32,270 bases of DNA from Nonomuraea sp. MG754425 (GCF_021699195.1 NZ_SSXE01000140.1:1-32270); one strand, 5' to 3'; shown: positions 17,458 to 26,182, counted from the stretch's first letter. Numbers and translations are program-made. Notes: generated by a model from the sequence alone, not told the origin.

Positions 17458-20400
17458 TGTCCGCCGTCACCCGCAACCAGGTCTTCTCCGCCGTCCACAC
17501 GGTCGGCGGCCTCCTCCCGGCCGACATGCTGCTGCGCATCTCCGAGGGCAAGGACGTCAAGGGATCCGCTCCTGCCGACTACCGCGTCATCGGTTCGCGC
17601 TCGGTACGCGACGATGCCGAGCGTCACTGGGACTACCTCAAGTCCATCTGGACGGAGCTCCGCCAGAAGCTGCCCGTTGCCCCCGAGGCGGAGATCCCCG
17701 CCGATCCGACGGGGGTTGCGCTGAGCCAATGGTTGGAGCCGTTCTTCACAGAGCTCGGGTTCGGCGACTTGACCGCGATCGGTAAGTCAGGCATTCCTTC
17801 GGACGACGCCAGTAAGACCTTCGCCATCAGCCACCGCTGGAACCACGTCCCCATCCACCTGTGCGCGTGGAACACCACCTTGGATCGGCGCTCAGGCGGT
17901 GCGGGCACAATCCCTTCACAGTCGCTCGTGCAGGAGTGCCTGAACCGCACTGACTCTCATCTGTGGGGCGTGCTTACCAACGGCCGCCAGCTGCGTCTGC
18001 TGCGTGACTCCAGCGCACTGGCCACCGCTTCCTACATCGAGTTCGACCTTGAGGCGATTTTCGACGGAGAGCTGTTCAGCGAGTTCGTCCTGCTGTATCG
18101 GCTCCTGCACGTGACACGCTTCAAAGTCGAAGAAAGCGAAGCACCCTCAGCCTGCTGGCTGGAGAAATGGCGAGCGGACGCCATCACATCCGGCATGCGC
18201 GCGCTGGACCAGCTACGCAAGGGCGTGCAGGAAGCGATCACCGCGCTGGGCACCGGTTTCCTCCGTCACCCAGCCAACGCCGCCCTGCGGGAGAACGTCG
18301 ACGTCAAGGCTCTCCACAACGCCCTGCTGCGCCTGGCGTACCGGATGCTGTTCTTGTTCGTCGCCGAAGATCGCGACGCCCTGCACGCCCCGACTGCCAG
18401 CAAAGAAGCGCGGCAGAGATACGACAAGTACTTCTCCTCGGCCCGGCTCCGCTCCCACGCACGCCGCCGGCGAGGCACCGTTCATAGCGACCTCTATCAG
18501 GCTCTCCGTATCGTGCTCGACGCTCTCGGCGACGAACGCGGCCGGCGGGAGCTCGGGCTGCCGGGCCTCGGCGGCATCTTCGACGAGACCGAAGCCGATG
18601 CCCTGCTCAAGGGGTTGCTCCTGTCGAACGAGTACTTGCTGTCCGCCGTCCGCCACCTTTCGGAAGTCCGTGATGCCGGCTCCCGTCGCAGGCGCTCCAT
18701 CGACTACCGTCATCTGGACGCGGAGGAGTTGGGCTCTGTCTACGAGTCCCTTCTGGAGCTCGTGCCGCGGCACAGTGCGGTTGATCGCACATTTGAGCTG
18801 GTCGAGATAGCAGGCAACTCCCGAAAGACCACGGGCAGCTATTACACGCCCTCCTCGCTGATCGAATGCCTCCTCGACTCCTCGCTCGATCCCGTCATCG
18901 ACGACGCGGTGAAGCGCGGCGAGCAAACCGCCAGTGCGGTCGGGCAACCGGACCCCACCGACTCGATCGTCCGCGAGCTCCTTTCACTCACCATCTGCGA
19001 TCCAGCCTGCGGCTCCGGCCATTTTCTCGTCGCTGCGGCCCGCCGGATCGCCAAACGTGTCGCCGCCGTCCGGGAACGCAACCCCGAGCCCACGATCGAC
19101 GCTGTACGGCGCGCCCTTCATGAGGTGATCGCCCGGTGCATCTACGGCGTGGATCTCAACCCGATGGCGGTTGAGCTCGCCAAGGTATCCCTCTGGCTGG
19201 AAGCCCTTGAGCCCGGTAAACCGTTGAGCTTCCTGGACGCCCATATCAAGTGCGGCAACGCCTTGATCGGGGCCACGCCTGCTCTCATGCGAGCCGGCAT
19301 CCCAGACCAGGCATTCATCGCTACTGAAGGCGATGACAAGAAGCACGCGAAGGCACTCGAGAAGCTCAACGGCGAGGAGCGACAAGGTCAGTTCAGCCTG
19401 TTCGACATCGAAGAGGATTCGGTGCGGGTTACCAACGCAGCTTTCGCTTCGAGCGTTCGGCGCATCGCGGAAGCTCCATCCGACAACCTTCGTGATGTTC
19501 GCGATCAAGCGACGGCCTACACGAAGTGGGAGCATTCCTCGGAGTACGTCAACGCTCTCCACCTTGCCGACGCTTGGTGCGCGGCGTTTATGTGGATTAA
19601 GAAAGCGGGCATGCCGACGGCCGTGACTCACAGACTCTTCCGGTCGCTGGAGGATCCAGAAGGCTCTGGCGTATCACAGGGGACACACGATGAGATTGTT
19701 CGCCTTCGCAACCAATATCGGTTCTTCCATTGGCATCTGGAGTTCCCCGAAGTTTTCACCGTGCCGGAGGATAGCCGAGAAGTTTCCACCGTCACTGGCT
19801 GGGTAGGCGGATTCGATTGTGTGCTGGGCAATCCGCCATGGGACAGCGTGGAGCTCAAGGAGCAGGAGTTCTTCGCTCAGCGTATGCCCGCGATCGCCGC
19901 GGTTGGCAAGGCGAATGCTCGCAAGAAGCTGATCGCCAAACTTCAGGACGATCCCCACACACGGTCGATCTACAACGAGTACTCAGCGGCCAAGCGTGCC
20001 GTTCACGCGGAGAGTCACTTCTTGCGGCGGTCAGCTCGTGTCCCCCTCACTGGACAGGGCAACCTCAACACGTACGCGGTCTTTGCGGAGACAGCCCGTA
20101 TCCTGATGGGATCGCGCGGGCGGACAGGCATTATCGTTCCCACAGGTATCGCCACCGATGCCAGGACACAGTACTTCTTCAAGGATCTGGTGCAAACTTA
20201 CGCAATCGCGGCCCTTTTTGACTTCGAGAATGCAGCACCCCTGTTCCCAGATGTGCACCGCTCTTTCAAGTTCAGCATCCTGTCACTTGCCGGTCGACAA
20301 CTCCGCGAGCCAGCCGCCACCTTCGCATTCTTTCTCCGCGACCCAGTCGCACTTGACGACCCCAACAGGGCGTTCATGCTCACTGCGGAAGAAATATCCC

Positions 20401-21533
20401 TCCTAAATCCGAATACGGGCACATGTCCGATCTTTCGATCTCGTCGTGATGCAGAACTCACTCTCAAGGCATATCAACGTTTTCCTGCCTTAGTTGCCGA
20501 GGGAAAGCACAACGGAAATCCATGGAAACTTTCTTTTGCGCAAGGCCTATTCAACATGTCTCACGACTCAGACTATTTCCACCTTGAAGAGGAACTCCAA
20601 GGTCAGGACTGGAGCATCTCTGGCAACACCTACCGCAAAGAGAACCGCAAAATGCTGCCTCTTTATGAGGCGAAACTGATTCATCACTACGATCATCGCT
20701 GGGCGACATACGATCATTCAAATTCGGTACGAGCACTGAGGGGCGAAGAGAAGCGCAATCCAATTTTCCTCGCTCTCTCCCGCTATTGGGTCGCCGAGAG
20801 CGAGGTGAGCAAAAAGCTAAATGCGAAAGACTGGGGCCATGACTGGCTCTGCGGCTGGCGTGATGTGTGTCGGGCGACCGATGAACGCACTGCCATCTCG
20901 GCTTTCATCCCGCGCTCTGCCGTCGGAGACAAGATTCCCCTGATGTATCCGATGGTGCCCCCAGCCTTGGTTGCCACACTCCTCGCTACACAAAGCTCTC
21001 TGATCTTCGATTATCTAAGCCGACAGAAGATCGGCGGCACAAACATGGCGAAGTTTATTTGGCAACAACTTCCCACACCTACACCAGATATCATCTCGGT
21101 TCATACATCCTTTATCGTTCGGCGCGTTCTGGAACTCGTCTACACCGCCTACGATATGACCGGACTCGCCCGTGACCTTGGCGACTCCGACGAGCCGTTC
21201 CAATGGGACGAAGAGCGTCGCGCCCAGATCCGGGCCGAACTCGACGCCTACTTCTTTCATCTCTACGCCATCAATCGTTCGAACGTGGACTACATTATGG
21301 AGTCATTCCAGTCGGAGACTGGTGGACTCAAGAACAACGAGATTGCCAAGTACGGAACCTACCGCACCAAGAACCTCGTCCTCGCCGAGTATGACCGCAT
21401 GGCGGCGGCCGGCGTAAGTCTGGAAACCCCTCTCATCGATGGGGAGAACTTCGTCTCCACACTTATCCCGGCACCTGGTCATGGTCCGCGCCATCCGGCG
21501 AGAGGCAAAATGGGGGGCGAACGAGAGAGCTAG
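17457..21533 (+). CDS. Large Eco57I/PglX/DrmMI-like adenine-specific DNA methyltransferase, 1358 aa
   Basis: An N6-adenine methyltransferase. The SAM-binding motif I is ICDPACGSGHFLVAA (about 511-526), a YGVDLNPMAVELAKVSLWLE segment follows near 563-582, and catalytic motif IV is GNPPW near 791. The N-terminal ~500 residues resemble the helical part of type IIG enzymes (SLVQECLNRTDSHLWGVLTNG). The spot where an N-terminal nuclease would have its E-x-K instead reads PIHLCAWN, so I see no active PD-(D/E)XK site. The C-terminus (NNEIAKYGTYRTKNLVLAEYDRM) is PglX/type-IIG-like. The putative target-recognition region (about residues 930-1230, 20250-21140) is clearly more AT-rich than the rest, as expected for an exchanged recognition domain. 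A longer in-frame reading upstream lies inside the SNF2 gene and is discarded. It probably marks host DNA for the operon; its target site is unknown. Confidence 0.9.
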   Translation: MSAVTRNQVFSAVHTVGGLLPADMLLRISEGKDVKGSAPADYRVIGSRSVRDDAERHWDYLKSIWTELRQKLPVAPEAEIPADPTGVALSQWLEPFFTELGFGDLTAIGKSGIPSDDASKTFAISHRWNHVPIHLCAWNTTLDRRSGGAGTIPSQSLVQECLNRTDSHLWGVLTNGRQLRLLRDSSALATASYIEFDLEAIFDGELFSEFVLLYRLLHVTRFKVEESEAPSACWLEKWRADAITSGMRALDQLRKGVQEAITALGTGFLRHPANAALRENVDVKALHNALLRLAYRMLFLFVAEDRDALHAPTASKEARQRYDKYFSSARLRSHARRRRGTVHSDLYQALRIVLDALGDERGRRELGLPGLGGIFDETEADALLKGLLLSNEYLLSAVRHLSEVRDAGSRRRRSIDYRHLDAEELGSVYESLLELVPRHSAVDRTFELVEIAGNSRKTTGSYYTPSSLIECLLDSSLDPVIDDAVKRGEQTASAVGQPDPTDSIVRELLSLTICDPACGSGHFLVAAARRIAKRVAAVRERNPEPTIDAVRRALHEVIARCIYGVDLNPMAVELAKVSLWLEALEPGKPLSFLDAHIKCGNALIGATPALMRAGIPDQAFIATEGDDKKHAKALEKLNGEERQGQFSLFDIEEDSVRVTNAAFASSVRRIAEAPSDNLRDVRDQATAYTKWEHSSEYVNALHLADAWCAAFMWIKKAGMPTAVTHRLFRSLEDPEGSGVSQGTHDEIVRLRNQYRFFHWHLEFPEVFTVPEDSREVSTVTGWVGGFDCVLGNPPWDSVELKEQEFFAQRMPAIAAVGKANARKKLIAKLQDDPHTRSIYNEYSAAKRAVHAESHFLRRSARVPLTGQGNLNTYAVFAETARILMGSRGRTGIIVPTGIATDARTQYFFKDLVQTYAIAALFDFENAAPLFPDVHRSFKFSILSLAGRQLREPAATFAFFLRDPVALDDPNRAFMLTAEEISLLNPNTGTCPIFRSRRDAELTLKAYQRFPALVAEGKHNGNPWKLSFAQGLFNMSHDSDYFHLEEELQGQDWSISGNTYRKENRKMLPLYEAKLIHHYDHRWATYDHSNSVRALRGEEKRNPIFLALSRYWVAESEVSKKLNAKDWGHDWLCGWRDVCRATDERTAISAFIPRSAVGDKIPLMYPMVPPALVATLLATQSSLIFDYLSRQKIGGTNMAKFIWQQLPTPTPDIISVHTSFIVRRVLELVYTAYDMTGLARDLGDSDEPFQWDEERRAQIRAELDAYFFHLYAINRSNVDYIMESFQSETGGLKNNEIAKYGTYRTKNLVLAEYDRMAAAGVSLETPLIDGENFVSTLIPAPGHGPRHPARGKMGGERES

Positions 21534-21736
21534 GCCCGAGTATCGAATTCGCCATCCATGACGCCGCCGATGAACGCCTTCCATTCATCGCGAGTGAACA
21601 GCAGCTTGGGACCATCCGGGTCCTTGCTGTCACGAACGGCGATCACCCCAGGAAGGTTCATCGCAACCTCCACGCACTGGCCGCCGTTATCAGAAGAGCG
21701 CGATGACTTCCGCCACAGGGCGTCACTCAGGTCCAT
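21530..21736 (-). CDS. DUF397 domain protein, 68 aa
   Basis: A typical actinobacterial DUF397 protein. It has WRKSSRSSDNGGQCVEVA near residues 8-25, VAVRDSKDP-type spacing (IAVRDSKDPDGP), and a closing LLFTRDEWKAFIGGV. These proteins are usually encoded beside a WhiJ/Scr1-type HTH regulator, as here: its ATG at 21736 lies inside the end of the regulator gene (10-bp overlap). Its stop overlaps the convergent methyltransferase by four bases. The pair has been described as toxin-antitoxin-like and as developmental regulators; which applies here cannot be decided. Confidence 0.9.
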   Translation of the reverse strand: MDLSDALWRKSSRSSDNGGQCVEVAMNLPGVIAVRDSKDPDGPKLLFTRDEWKAFIGGVMDGEFDTRA

Positions 21737-22554
21737 CTGCGCCTCGCTTCCTCGATTTTCTGGAGGGATATCCGCTCAGGATATGCCCATATCCTGAGCG
21801 CTTCATAGCGATGCCAAATCGAGGCCACGGTATCACGCTCCGTAGTGATATACGCCTGTGCCGGTGAGTCCGAACTGACAACGTCAGGTTGCCCGTTGGG
21901 AAGCTCGGCGATCATAAAGGCACCGGCCAGCCCAGCTACGCATTCCGGATCGACGACCTGCAAGAAAACATCGGGCCTGTGAGTCATCTCCAGCAGATGG
22001 CCCAGTTGCTCATGCATCACTTCGGCTCCGCCGATCCTGCGCTGCAGCACACCCTCATCCACAAGCATCAGCAACAGGGGGGGGTCCTCCCGATCGAGGA
22101 TGCGTTGCCGCCGCATGCGAGCTTCGACACGTTCGTCTACCTCGTCGGGCTTGATCCGCGGCCCGTGGCTGAAGATATGGCGGGCGTATGCCTCGGTCTG
22201 GAGAAGGCCGGGGACGAGCAGAGGATCCCATGAGCGCAGGACAAGAAGGGTGGGCTCGATCTCCTCGGCCCAGTTCCTGAACCAGGGCGGGTTGCCCGGC
22301 TGACTGACGATGCGTTCGTGGAGCTGGGCGAAGGAGCCGCCGCCGGACGTGCCGAAGAGCAGGTCCAGCCGCTCGGCGTCCGACCGCGACGGCGTACGGG
22401 TCGCCTTCTCCAGGCGGCTCACCTGCGTCTGCGTGCAGCCGAGCCGGGCCGCCACCGCCGCCTGGGACAACTCGGCGGCCTCCCGCAGCCGCCGCATCTC
22501 CGCGCTGAAGCGCACGCGAGGAGAGTCCGGGTTGAGAGACGGCACAACGTCCAT
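21727..22554 (-). CDS. WhiJ/Scr1-family HTH regulator with C-terminal DUF5753
   Basis: 275 aa. A helix-turn-helix (XRE) domain occupies about residues 15-70: LRREAAELSQAAVAARLGC-type (RLREAAELSQAAVAARLGCT) followed by QTQVSRLEKATRTPS. The remaining two thirds match the DUF5753 region found in Scr1/WhiJ regulators, with LVPGLLQTEAYAR near 110. I chose ATG 22554 because AGAGGA precedes it by about seven bases; ATG 22569 and the upstream extension to 22638 lack a good ribosome binding site. It forms an operon with the DUF397 gene and is divergent from the small genes at 22828-24060. It probably represses or activates its own cluster, and sensing by the C-terminal region is unproven. Confidence 0.9.
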   Translation of the reverse strand: MDVVPSLNPDSPRVRFSAEMRRLREAAELSQAAVAARLGCTQTQVSRLEKATRTPSRSDAERLDLLFGTSGGGSFAQLHERIVSQPGNPPWFRNWAEEIEPTLLVLRSWDPLLVPGLLQTEAYARHIFSHGPRIKPDEVDERVEARMRRQRILDREDPPLLLMLVDEGVLQRRIGGAEVMHEQLGHLLEMTHRPDVFLQVVDPECVAGLAGAFMIAELPNGQPDVVSSDSPAQAYITTERDTVASIWHRYEALRIWAYPERISLQKIEEARRRWT

Positions 22555-22827
22555 GGCATTTCCTCTCATATTAGAGAAAAACGGAAACCTCTGCTGGCCG
22601 ATAACACCTTTAAACCACACCTGACCAACCGCTGTCATCAGTCATGCTGTCTTGGCCTGGCCAATTGATTGTTCGCTCCGGCATCGAGAAGGCACGCTGA
22701 ACGCACACCTTCTTCGACGGCAGACACAGAAACTGCCCACAACATTCCTCGGCCGGGCACGAATAACCCGTCAGTGCTATTCATCGCTTCGGGCGTACCG
22801 CCGGGAAACCAGCCGGGAGGCAGGAGC

Positions 22828-23205
22828 ATGGCAGCACGTGAAGAGCGCGAGAGATTCGACCACCTCGCCCGCCTGGGCTGGGACCTGCACGTCTTGGGCT
22901 ATTGCGTCTCACTGCTCGTGCCCGTGGCCGACCTGCCGGTCCTGGAGATGCTCACCATGGACGGCGCCAAGGTCCACATCACCGCCATTCGCCGTTACTG
23001 CGGTTGGGTGTTCACCTGGCGCCCCTGGTGTGCGCGGCTGTGGCGGCGCGACAAATGGGTGGTTGCCCACGCCGACAATGCTGCCGCCATCATCGTCGCT
23101 GAGGCGAACGCACGAGAAGGAAACTTCACCATGACGACACAGAAACGGCAGTCCCGAAAGCGCCGCATATGGCTGGTCTCAAGAAAATCCCGGCGACGAG
23201 AATAA
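22828..23205 (+). CDS. Hypothetical actinobacterial protein, 125 aa
   Basis: Family not recognised. ATG 22828 is preceded by GGGAGG at 22815-22820. Residues 1-95 are a compact mixed alpha/beta region with many Trp and aromatic residues (WDLHVLGYCVSLLVPVADLP, CGWVFTWRPWC). The last 25 residues are strongly basic (RKRRIWLVSRKSRRRE), which suggests nucleic-acid contact or a poorly folded tail. It is the first gene of a run on the plus strand that continues with a 94-residue protein and an RsbW-like ATPase, opposite the WhiJ-like regulator. The 273-bp gap before it (22555-22827) shows no clear motif. Confidence 0.6.
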   Translation: MAAREERERFDHLARLGWDLHVLGYCVSLLVPVADLPVLEMLTMDGAKVHITAIRRYCGWVFTWRPWCARLWRRDKWVVAHADNAAAIIVAEANAREGNFTMTTQKRQSRKRRIWLVSRKSRRRE

Positions 23206-23257
23206 CCGTCTGCGAGGGCTGTGGCTGGGCGCGAGATGCATACGAAAGGCGGTCGGC

Positions 23258-23542
23258 ATGAGCGTCGAGGATTTCCACAGCGCACACCCCGAACCACTCA
23301 AGGACGGTCACACCAGGATCAGGTGGTCTCCGTCCGTAGCCAGAGCCACCTCCATCAGGGTCAGAAGCCACACCTGCGGCTGCACCCCTACGTCATACGA
23401 GCTGTGCGAGGCGGCGGGCCTGGCCTTCATCCGCCGCACCGTGCGCTCGTCCGCGGGCACCCACGTCAGCGAGAGCCCCTGGCTGCGAAGAGCAGAGACG
23501 GACAAGCTCTGGACAGCGCTGCTGGAGGGACGGGCACGGTGA
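23258..23542 (+). CDS. Hypothetical protein, 94 aa, coupled to the downstream ATPase
   Basis: Family not recognised. ATG 23258 has GAAAGGCGG upstream. The protein has a CGC motif near residue 40 (VRSHTCGCTPTSYELCEAAG) and a C-terminal helix (TDKLWTALLEGRAR). Its stop overlaps the GTG of the next gene as GTGA (23539-23542), so the two are probably translated together. This position beside a WhiJ-like regulator and an RsbW-like ATPase is common in actinomycetes and suggests a regulatory role. No function can be given. Confidence 0.6.
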   Translation: MSVEDFHSAHPEPLKDGHTRIRWSPSVARATSIRVRSHTCGCTPTSYELCEAAGLAFIRRTVRSSAGTHVSESPWLRRAETDKLWTALLEGRAR

Positions 23543-24060
23543 ACAGGCATGCCTACCCTTCCGATCGAGGCACGCGCCATCCGGCCACGAGCCAGCCCGA
23601 CGGCTCTGCACGAGCGAACCTGTTCGCCCCGCCCCTCGTACGAGATGGCGCAGAGGCCTGCTGGGACCTGCCCGCCGCCCCCGAGACGGCGAGCGTCGCG
23701 CGCAGGCTCATACGCGAAGCCCTCGCCACGTGGGACCTGTCCGGCCTGGCCGACGATCTGACCATGGTCGTCTCCGAGGTCGTGACCAACGCGGTCGTGC
23801 ACGCGAAGTCCGCGATGACCCTCTCCCTGTACCGGCAGGGCCGAAGCGTCCGGGGCGAGGTGGCCGACCACAGCCCCGTCTGGCCGACCCCGCCGCCGGC
23901 GGGACCGAACGAGGAGCACGGACGCGGACTGGCGATCGTCGCGGCCTACTCCGAGCGTTGGGGCGTCGATCCCGCACCGTTCGGCAAGATCGTCTGGTTT
24001 GTCTGCTCCGTCCGCCGATCCGCAACACGCCCGCCATGTCAACTTAGCGTAATGATATAG
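23539..24060 (+). CDS. RsbW/AbaA-like ATP-binding regulatory protein (HATPase_c family)
   Basis: 173 aa from GTG 23539, which overlaps the previous stop and has GGAGGGA upstream. It carries the GHKL ATP-binding motifs of anti-sigma-like kinases: N-box TMVVSEVVTNAVVHA near residues 75-90 and the G-box HGRGLAIVAAYSERWG near 130-146. The usual D-x-G-x-G is weak, with a Pro-rich stretch (VWPTPPPAGP) in its place. Such ATPases commonly sit in WhiJ/DUF397/AbaA clusters. It may bind ATP and a partner protein, but no partner sigma factor is encoded here. The reading frame extends upstream to 23221, but that part lies in another gene. Confidence 0.82.
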   Translation: MNRHAYPSDRGTRHPATSQPDGSARANLFAPPLVRDGAEACWDLPAAPETASVARRLIREALATWDLSGLADDLTMVVSEVVTNAVVHAKSAMTLSLYRQGRSVRGEVADHSPVWPTPPPAGPNEEHGRGLAIVAAYSERWGVDPAPFGKIVWFVCSVRRSATRPPCQLSVMI

Positions 24061-24062
24061 TC

Positions 24063-24096
24063 ACCGTCAGGCGACGGTCGTGGACCTCGACCACGA
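24063..24096 (+). terminator. Two adjoining GC-rich hairpins after the ATPase gene
   Basis: ACCGTC (24063-24068) pairs with GACGGT (24073-24078) across a 4-base loop. TCGTGG (24078-24083) pairs with CCACGA (24091-24096) across 7 bases. Both start just after the stop at 24060. No U-tract follows, which is normal for actinomycete hairpin terminators. They share one base, so only one could form fully. Confidence 0.35.
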
Positions 24097-24168
24097 ATGT
24101 GAGTCCTTCAATTGACGGTCAGCGCTGACTCACCAGGCGGGCATGCCGGGCAGACCCGGAGGGGACAC

Positions 24169-24702
24169 ATGGGCTTTTGGGGCACCTACATCGTGGCGCG
24201 TACGAACCAGCCGCTGACCGGGCTCCCGGCACTGCGGCAATCAGCGGCCAACGCCAGCTGGCACTGGCAGGGACCAGACCGATGGCGTGCCGTGCAGGTC
24301 GACCGCGGCCCCGCCAGCTGGGACTCGCCGACCCTTCCCCACGCCTGGGACGGCCTGCTCACAGGGCTGATGCAGCAGGCAGGACACCCGGTCCTGGCAG
24401 CCGTCATCAAGCACAGCGAGGGCGCCCAGCTCCTCGGCCGCAGCCCCGTGGCCGGCCACTGGGGCGGCTGGCTCATGGCCGACGGCATCACTTGGCGCTC
24501 CCTGCCCGCCGGCGGACCGGCCCAGTCCTGGGACGAAAACGGCGAGCAACATGCCGAGGACCCCGCCGAGTACCAGCGACGCCGCCAAGCAGCGCTCGAC
24601 CGCCTCTCTACACGGCTGCGGGGCCGCCCGGCTCCGCAGCCGCACCATCGGCCCTCGCATGGGCCAGAGAAGCCGGCCTCACGCCCGACCCCGCCGCCGT
24701 AA
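24169..24702 (+). CDS. Conserved actinobacterial hypothetical protein, probably frameshifted near its end
   Basis: ATG 24169 has GGAGGGGAC at 24158-24166 and begins MGFWGTYIVARTNQPL, a typical start for a family of about 200-residue actinobacterial proteins of unknown function. In the annotated frame the last ~30 residues become a Pro/Arg/His-rich tail (RLRGRPAPQPHHRPSH). The neighbouring frame reads LAWAREAGLTPDPAAVTTAL, then FAEDVLFQLLAALGLPDLP, to a stop at 24801-24803, which looks like the natural C-terminus. A -1/+2 shift around 24600-24650 would join them. The gene is thus either broken or carries a sequencing error. It opens the run of decayed genes that follows. Confidence 0.6.
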   Translation: MGFWGTYIVARTNQPLTGLPALRQSAANASWHWQGPDRWRAVQVDRGPASWDSPTLPHAWDGLLTGLMQQAGHPVLAAVIKHSEGAQLLGRSPVAGHWGGWLMADGITWRSLPAGGPAQSWDENGEQHAEDPAEYQRRRQAALDRLSTRLRGRPAPQPHHRPSHGPEKPASRPTPPP

Positions 24703-24841
24703 CCACCGCCCTGGACGCCAAAGGCGTCTTCGCCGAGGACGTGCTCTTCCAACTCCTAGCCGCCCTCGGCCTACCAGACCTCCCCATCGGGTGCCACAAC
24801 TAGCCGTATCTCCGACTTGACAGCCCACCCCCGCCACTTAA

Positions 24842-25581
24842 CTACGTGGCCTTGGACCCTGCGACCCGAGGCGCCACTACATGCTGCCGCCCGCGCCGCA
24901 GCTCCCGCAGGTGCGCGAACTTATCGAGACAGACCGCTACTTCGTGCTGCACGCACCTCGGCAGGCCGGCAAGACGACCATCCTGGACGCCCTGGCCTCC
25001 GAGCTGACCGCCGAGGGCGACATCGCCGCCCTGTCATTCTCCTTCGAGCGCGCCAGGATCTTCAGCGACGACATCGCCGCCACGGAAGCGATTCTGCTGG
25101 ACTCCCTCCGCGAGACCGCCGACTTGTCGGGATGGCCCGACGAACTGCTGCCACCGGACTCCGGGCCTGAGGGGCAGGCAGGCACCCGGTTCGGGAAGGC
25201 GCTGAGCGAGTGGTGCCGCCACTGCCCTCGCCGAGTCGTGCTGTTCCTCGACGACTTCGATGCCCTGCAAGGCACCAGCCTGATCAGCATCCTCGGCCAG
25301 CTCCGCCACGGCTACAACGCACGGCACAAGGGACATCCGTTCCCCGCCTCGATGGTGCTGTGCGGGTGGCGTGACCTGCGCGACTACAAAGTCGCCTCCG
25401 GCGGCGACCCGGCACGGCTCAGCCCGGCCAGCTCGTTCAACGTCCTCGCTGACTCGCTGCGTCTGGGCGACTTCACCACTGACCAGATCGCCGAGCTGTA
25501 CTACCAGCACACGCAGGCGACCGGCCAGGAGTTCAGGAACAGCACGGACCTTTCACCGACGAGGCGCTGATCCAGGCTCGC
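24842..25581 (+). pseudogene. Truncated, frameshifted AAA-type ATPase
   Basis: Translation from the first in-frame codons after a stop gives GPCDPRRHYMLPPAPQLPQ and YFVLHAPRQAGKTTIL, which holds Walker A. FLDDFDALQG follows as the Walker B-like motif near residue 125. This is the AAA-like family whose members usually start with a short '..GPC.P..HYM' segment. Here that segment is cut by TAA just upstream, so the native N-terminus is lost. Near 25550 the frame breaks: the current frame ends EFRNSTDLSPTRR, while the next frame continues FTDEALIQA and then loses similarity. The full-length family would run for several hundred more residues. An ATG at 24881 gives a 229-residue product, but it is unlikely to be functional. 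Confidence 0.65.
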
Positions 25582-25683
25582 TTGAGAATTTTGGGAGCGG
25601 CAGATTTCGGCGACGTTCCGAGTAGGCCTTGCTGAGATCCGACGATGTCCGTACGACCGTCGCGGTGACGCGACCTACGTCGA

Positions 25684-25713
25684 CTCAGGCAGAGCCTGAG
25701 GTACTTAGGTACC
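25684..25713 (+). promoter_or_regulatory. Two adjoining perfect inverted repeats upstream of an antitoxin-like gene
   Basis: CTCAGGC (25684-25690) and GCCTGAG (25694-25700) form a 7-bp inverted repeat with a 3-base loop. GGTAC (25700-25704) and GTACC (25709-25713) form a second one with spacer TTAG. Both lie 20-50 bp before the ATG at 25735. They may be operators for the antitoxin-like protein. The first could instead be a terminator hairpin for the decayed AAA gene. Confidence 0.4.
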
Positions 25714-25734
25714 GTGGACGCGGGAGGGATAGAT

Positions 25735-26182
25735 ATGGCTGCTGCCACGAAGCGTCAAACACCCCTGAAGATCGACCCCGCGACGGACGAGTTGATCTCC
25801 CAGGCTGCCCATTTCCTCGGCATGACCAAGAAGGACCTCGTGTCCGAAGCCGTCAGAGACAGAAGGCAAACGAGCAGTTCGCCGCCCCTGACACCCCGCA
25901 TGAGCGGATCCGAGCCATCGACGATGTCGTCCTCTTCAAGGTCAAGACCGGCCGATGGCGAGGTGACGTCCTCGCCGATGAACCCACCTCCGAGGTTCGG
26001 GACTGGCTTGTGGCCGTCGGTATCCGCGAAGACGGGGCTCACTACATGACGTCCACGAGCATGCCGCGGACTTCCCAACGCTCCACCTTGGCGTTATCGT
26101 CCGCGCCGACGATGGCCACGAGACCTACGTCGCGATTCGAATAACCGGCTCAGTCTCGACGAACCTTACCGCGATGATCTGA
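25735..26182 (+). pseudogene. RHH antitoxin-like gene broken by two frame changes
   Basis: ATG 25735 has GGGAGGG at 25722-25728. The first ~45 residues (TPLKIDPATDELISQAAHFL, then GMTKKDLVSEAVRD) look like a ribbon-helix-helix antitoxin. After about 25860 the sense moves to another frame (ERIRAIDDVVLFKVKTGRWR, EPTSEVRDWLVAVGIREDG). After about 26045 it moves again (HDVHEHAADFPTLHLGVIVR, HETYVAIRITG), ending at the TGA at 26180-26182. Two changes in the same direction point to real decay or to a poorly sequenced stretch. It may have been one protein of about 145 residues or an antitoxin-partner pair; I do not recognise the C-terminal part. Confidence 0.5.
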
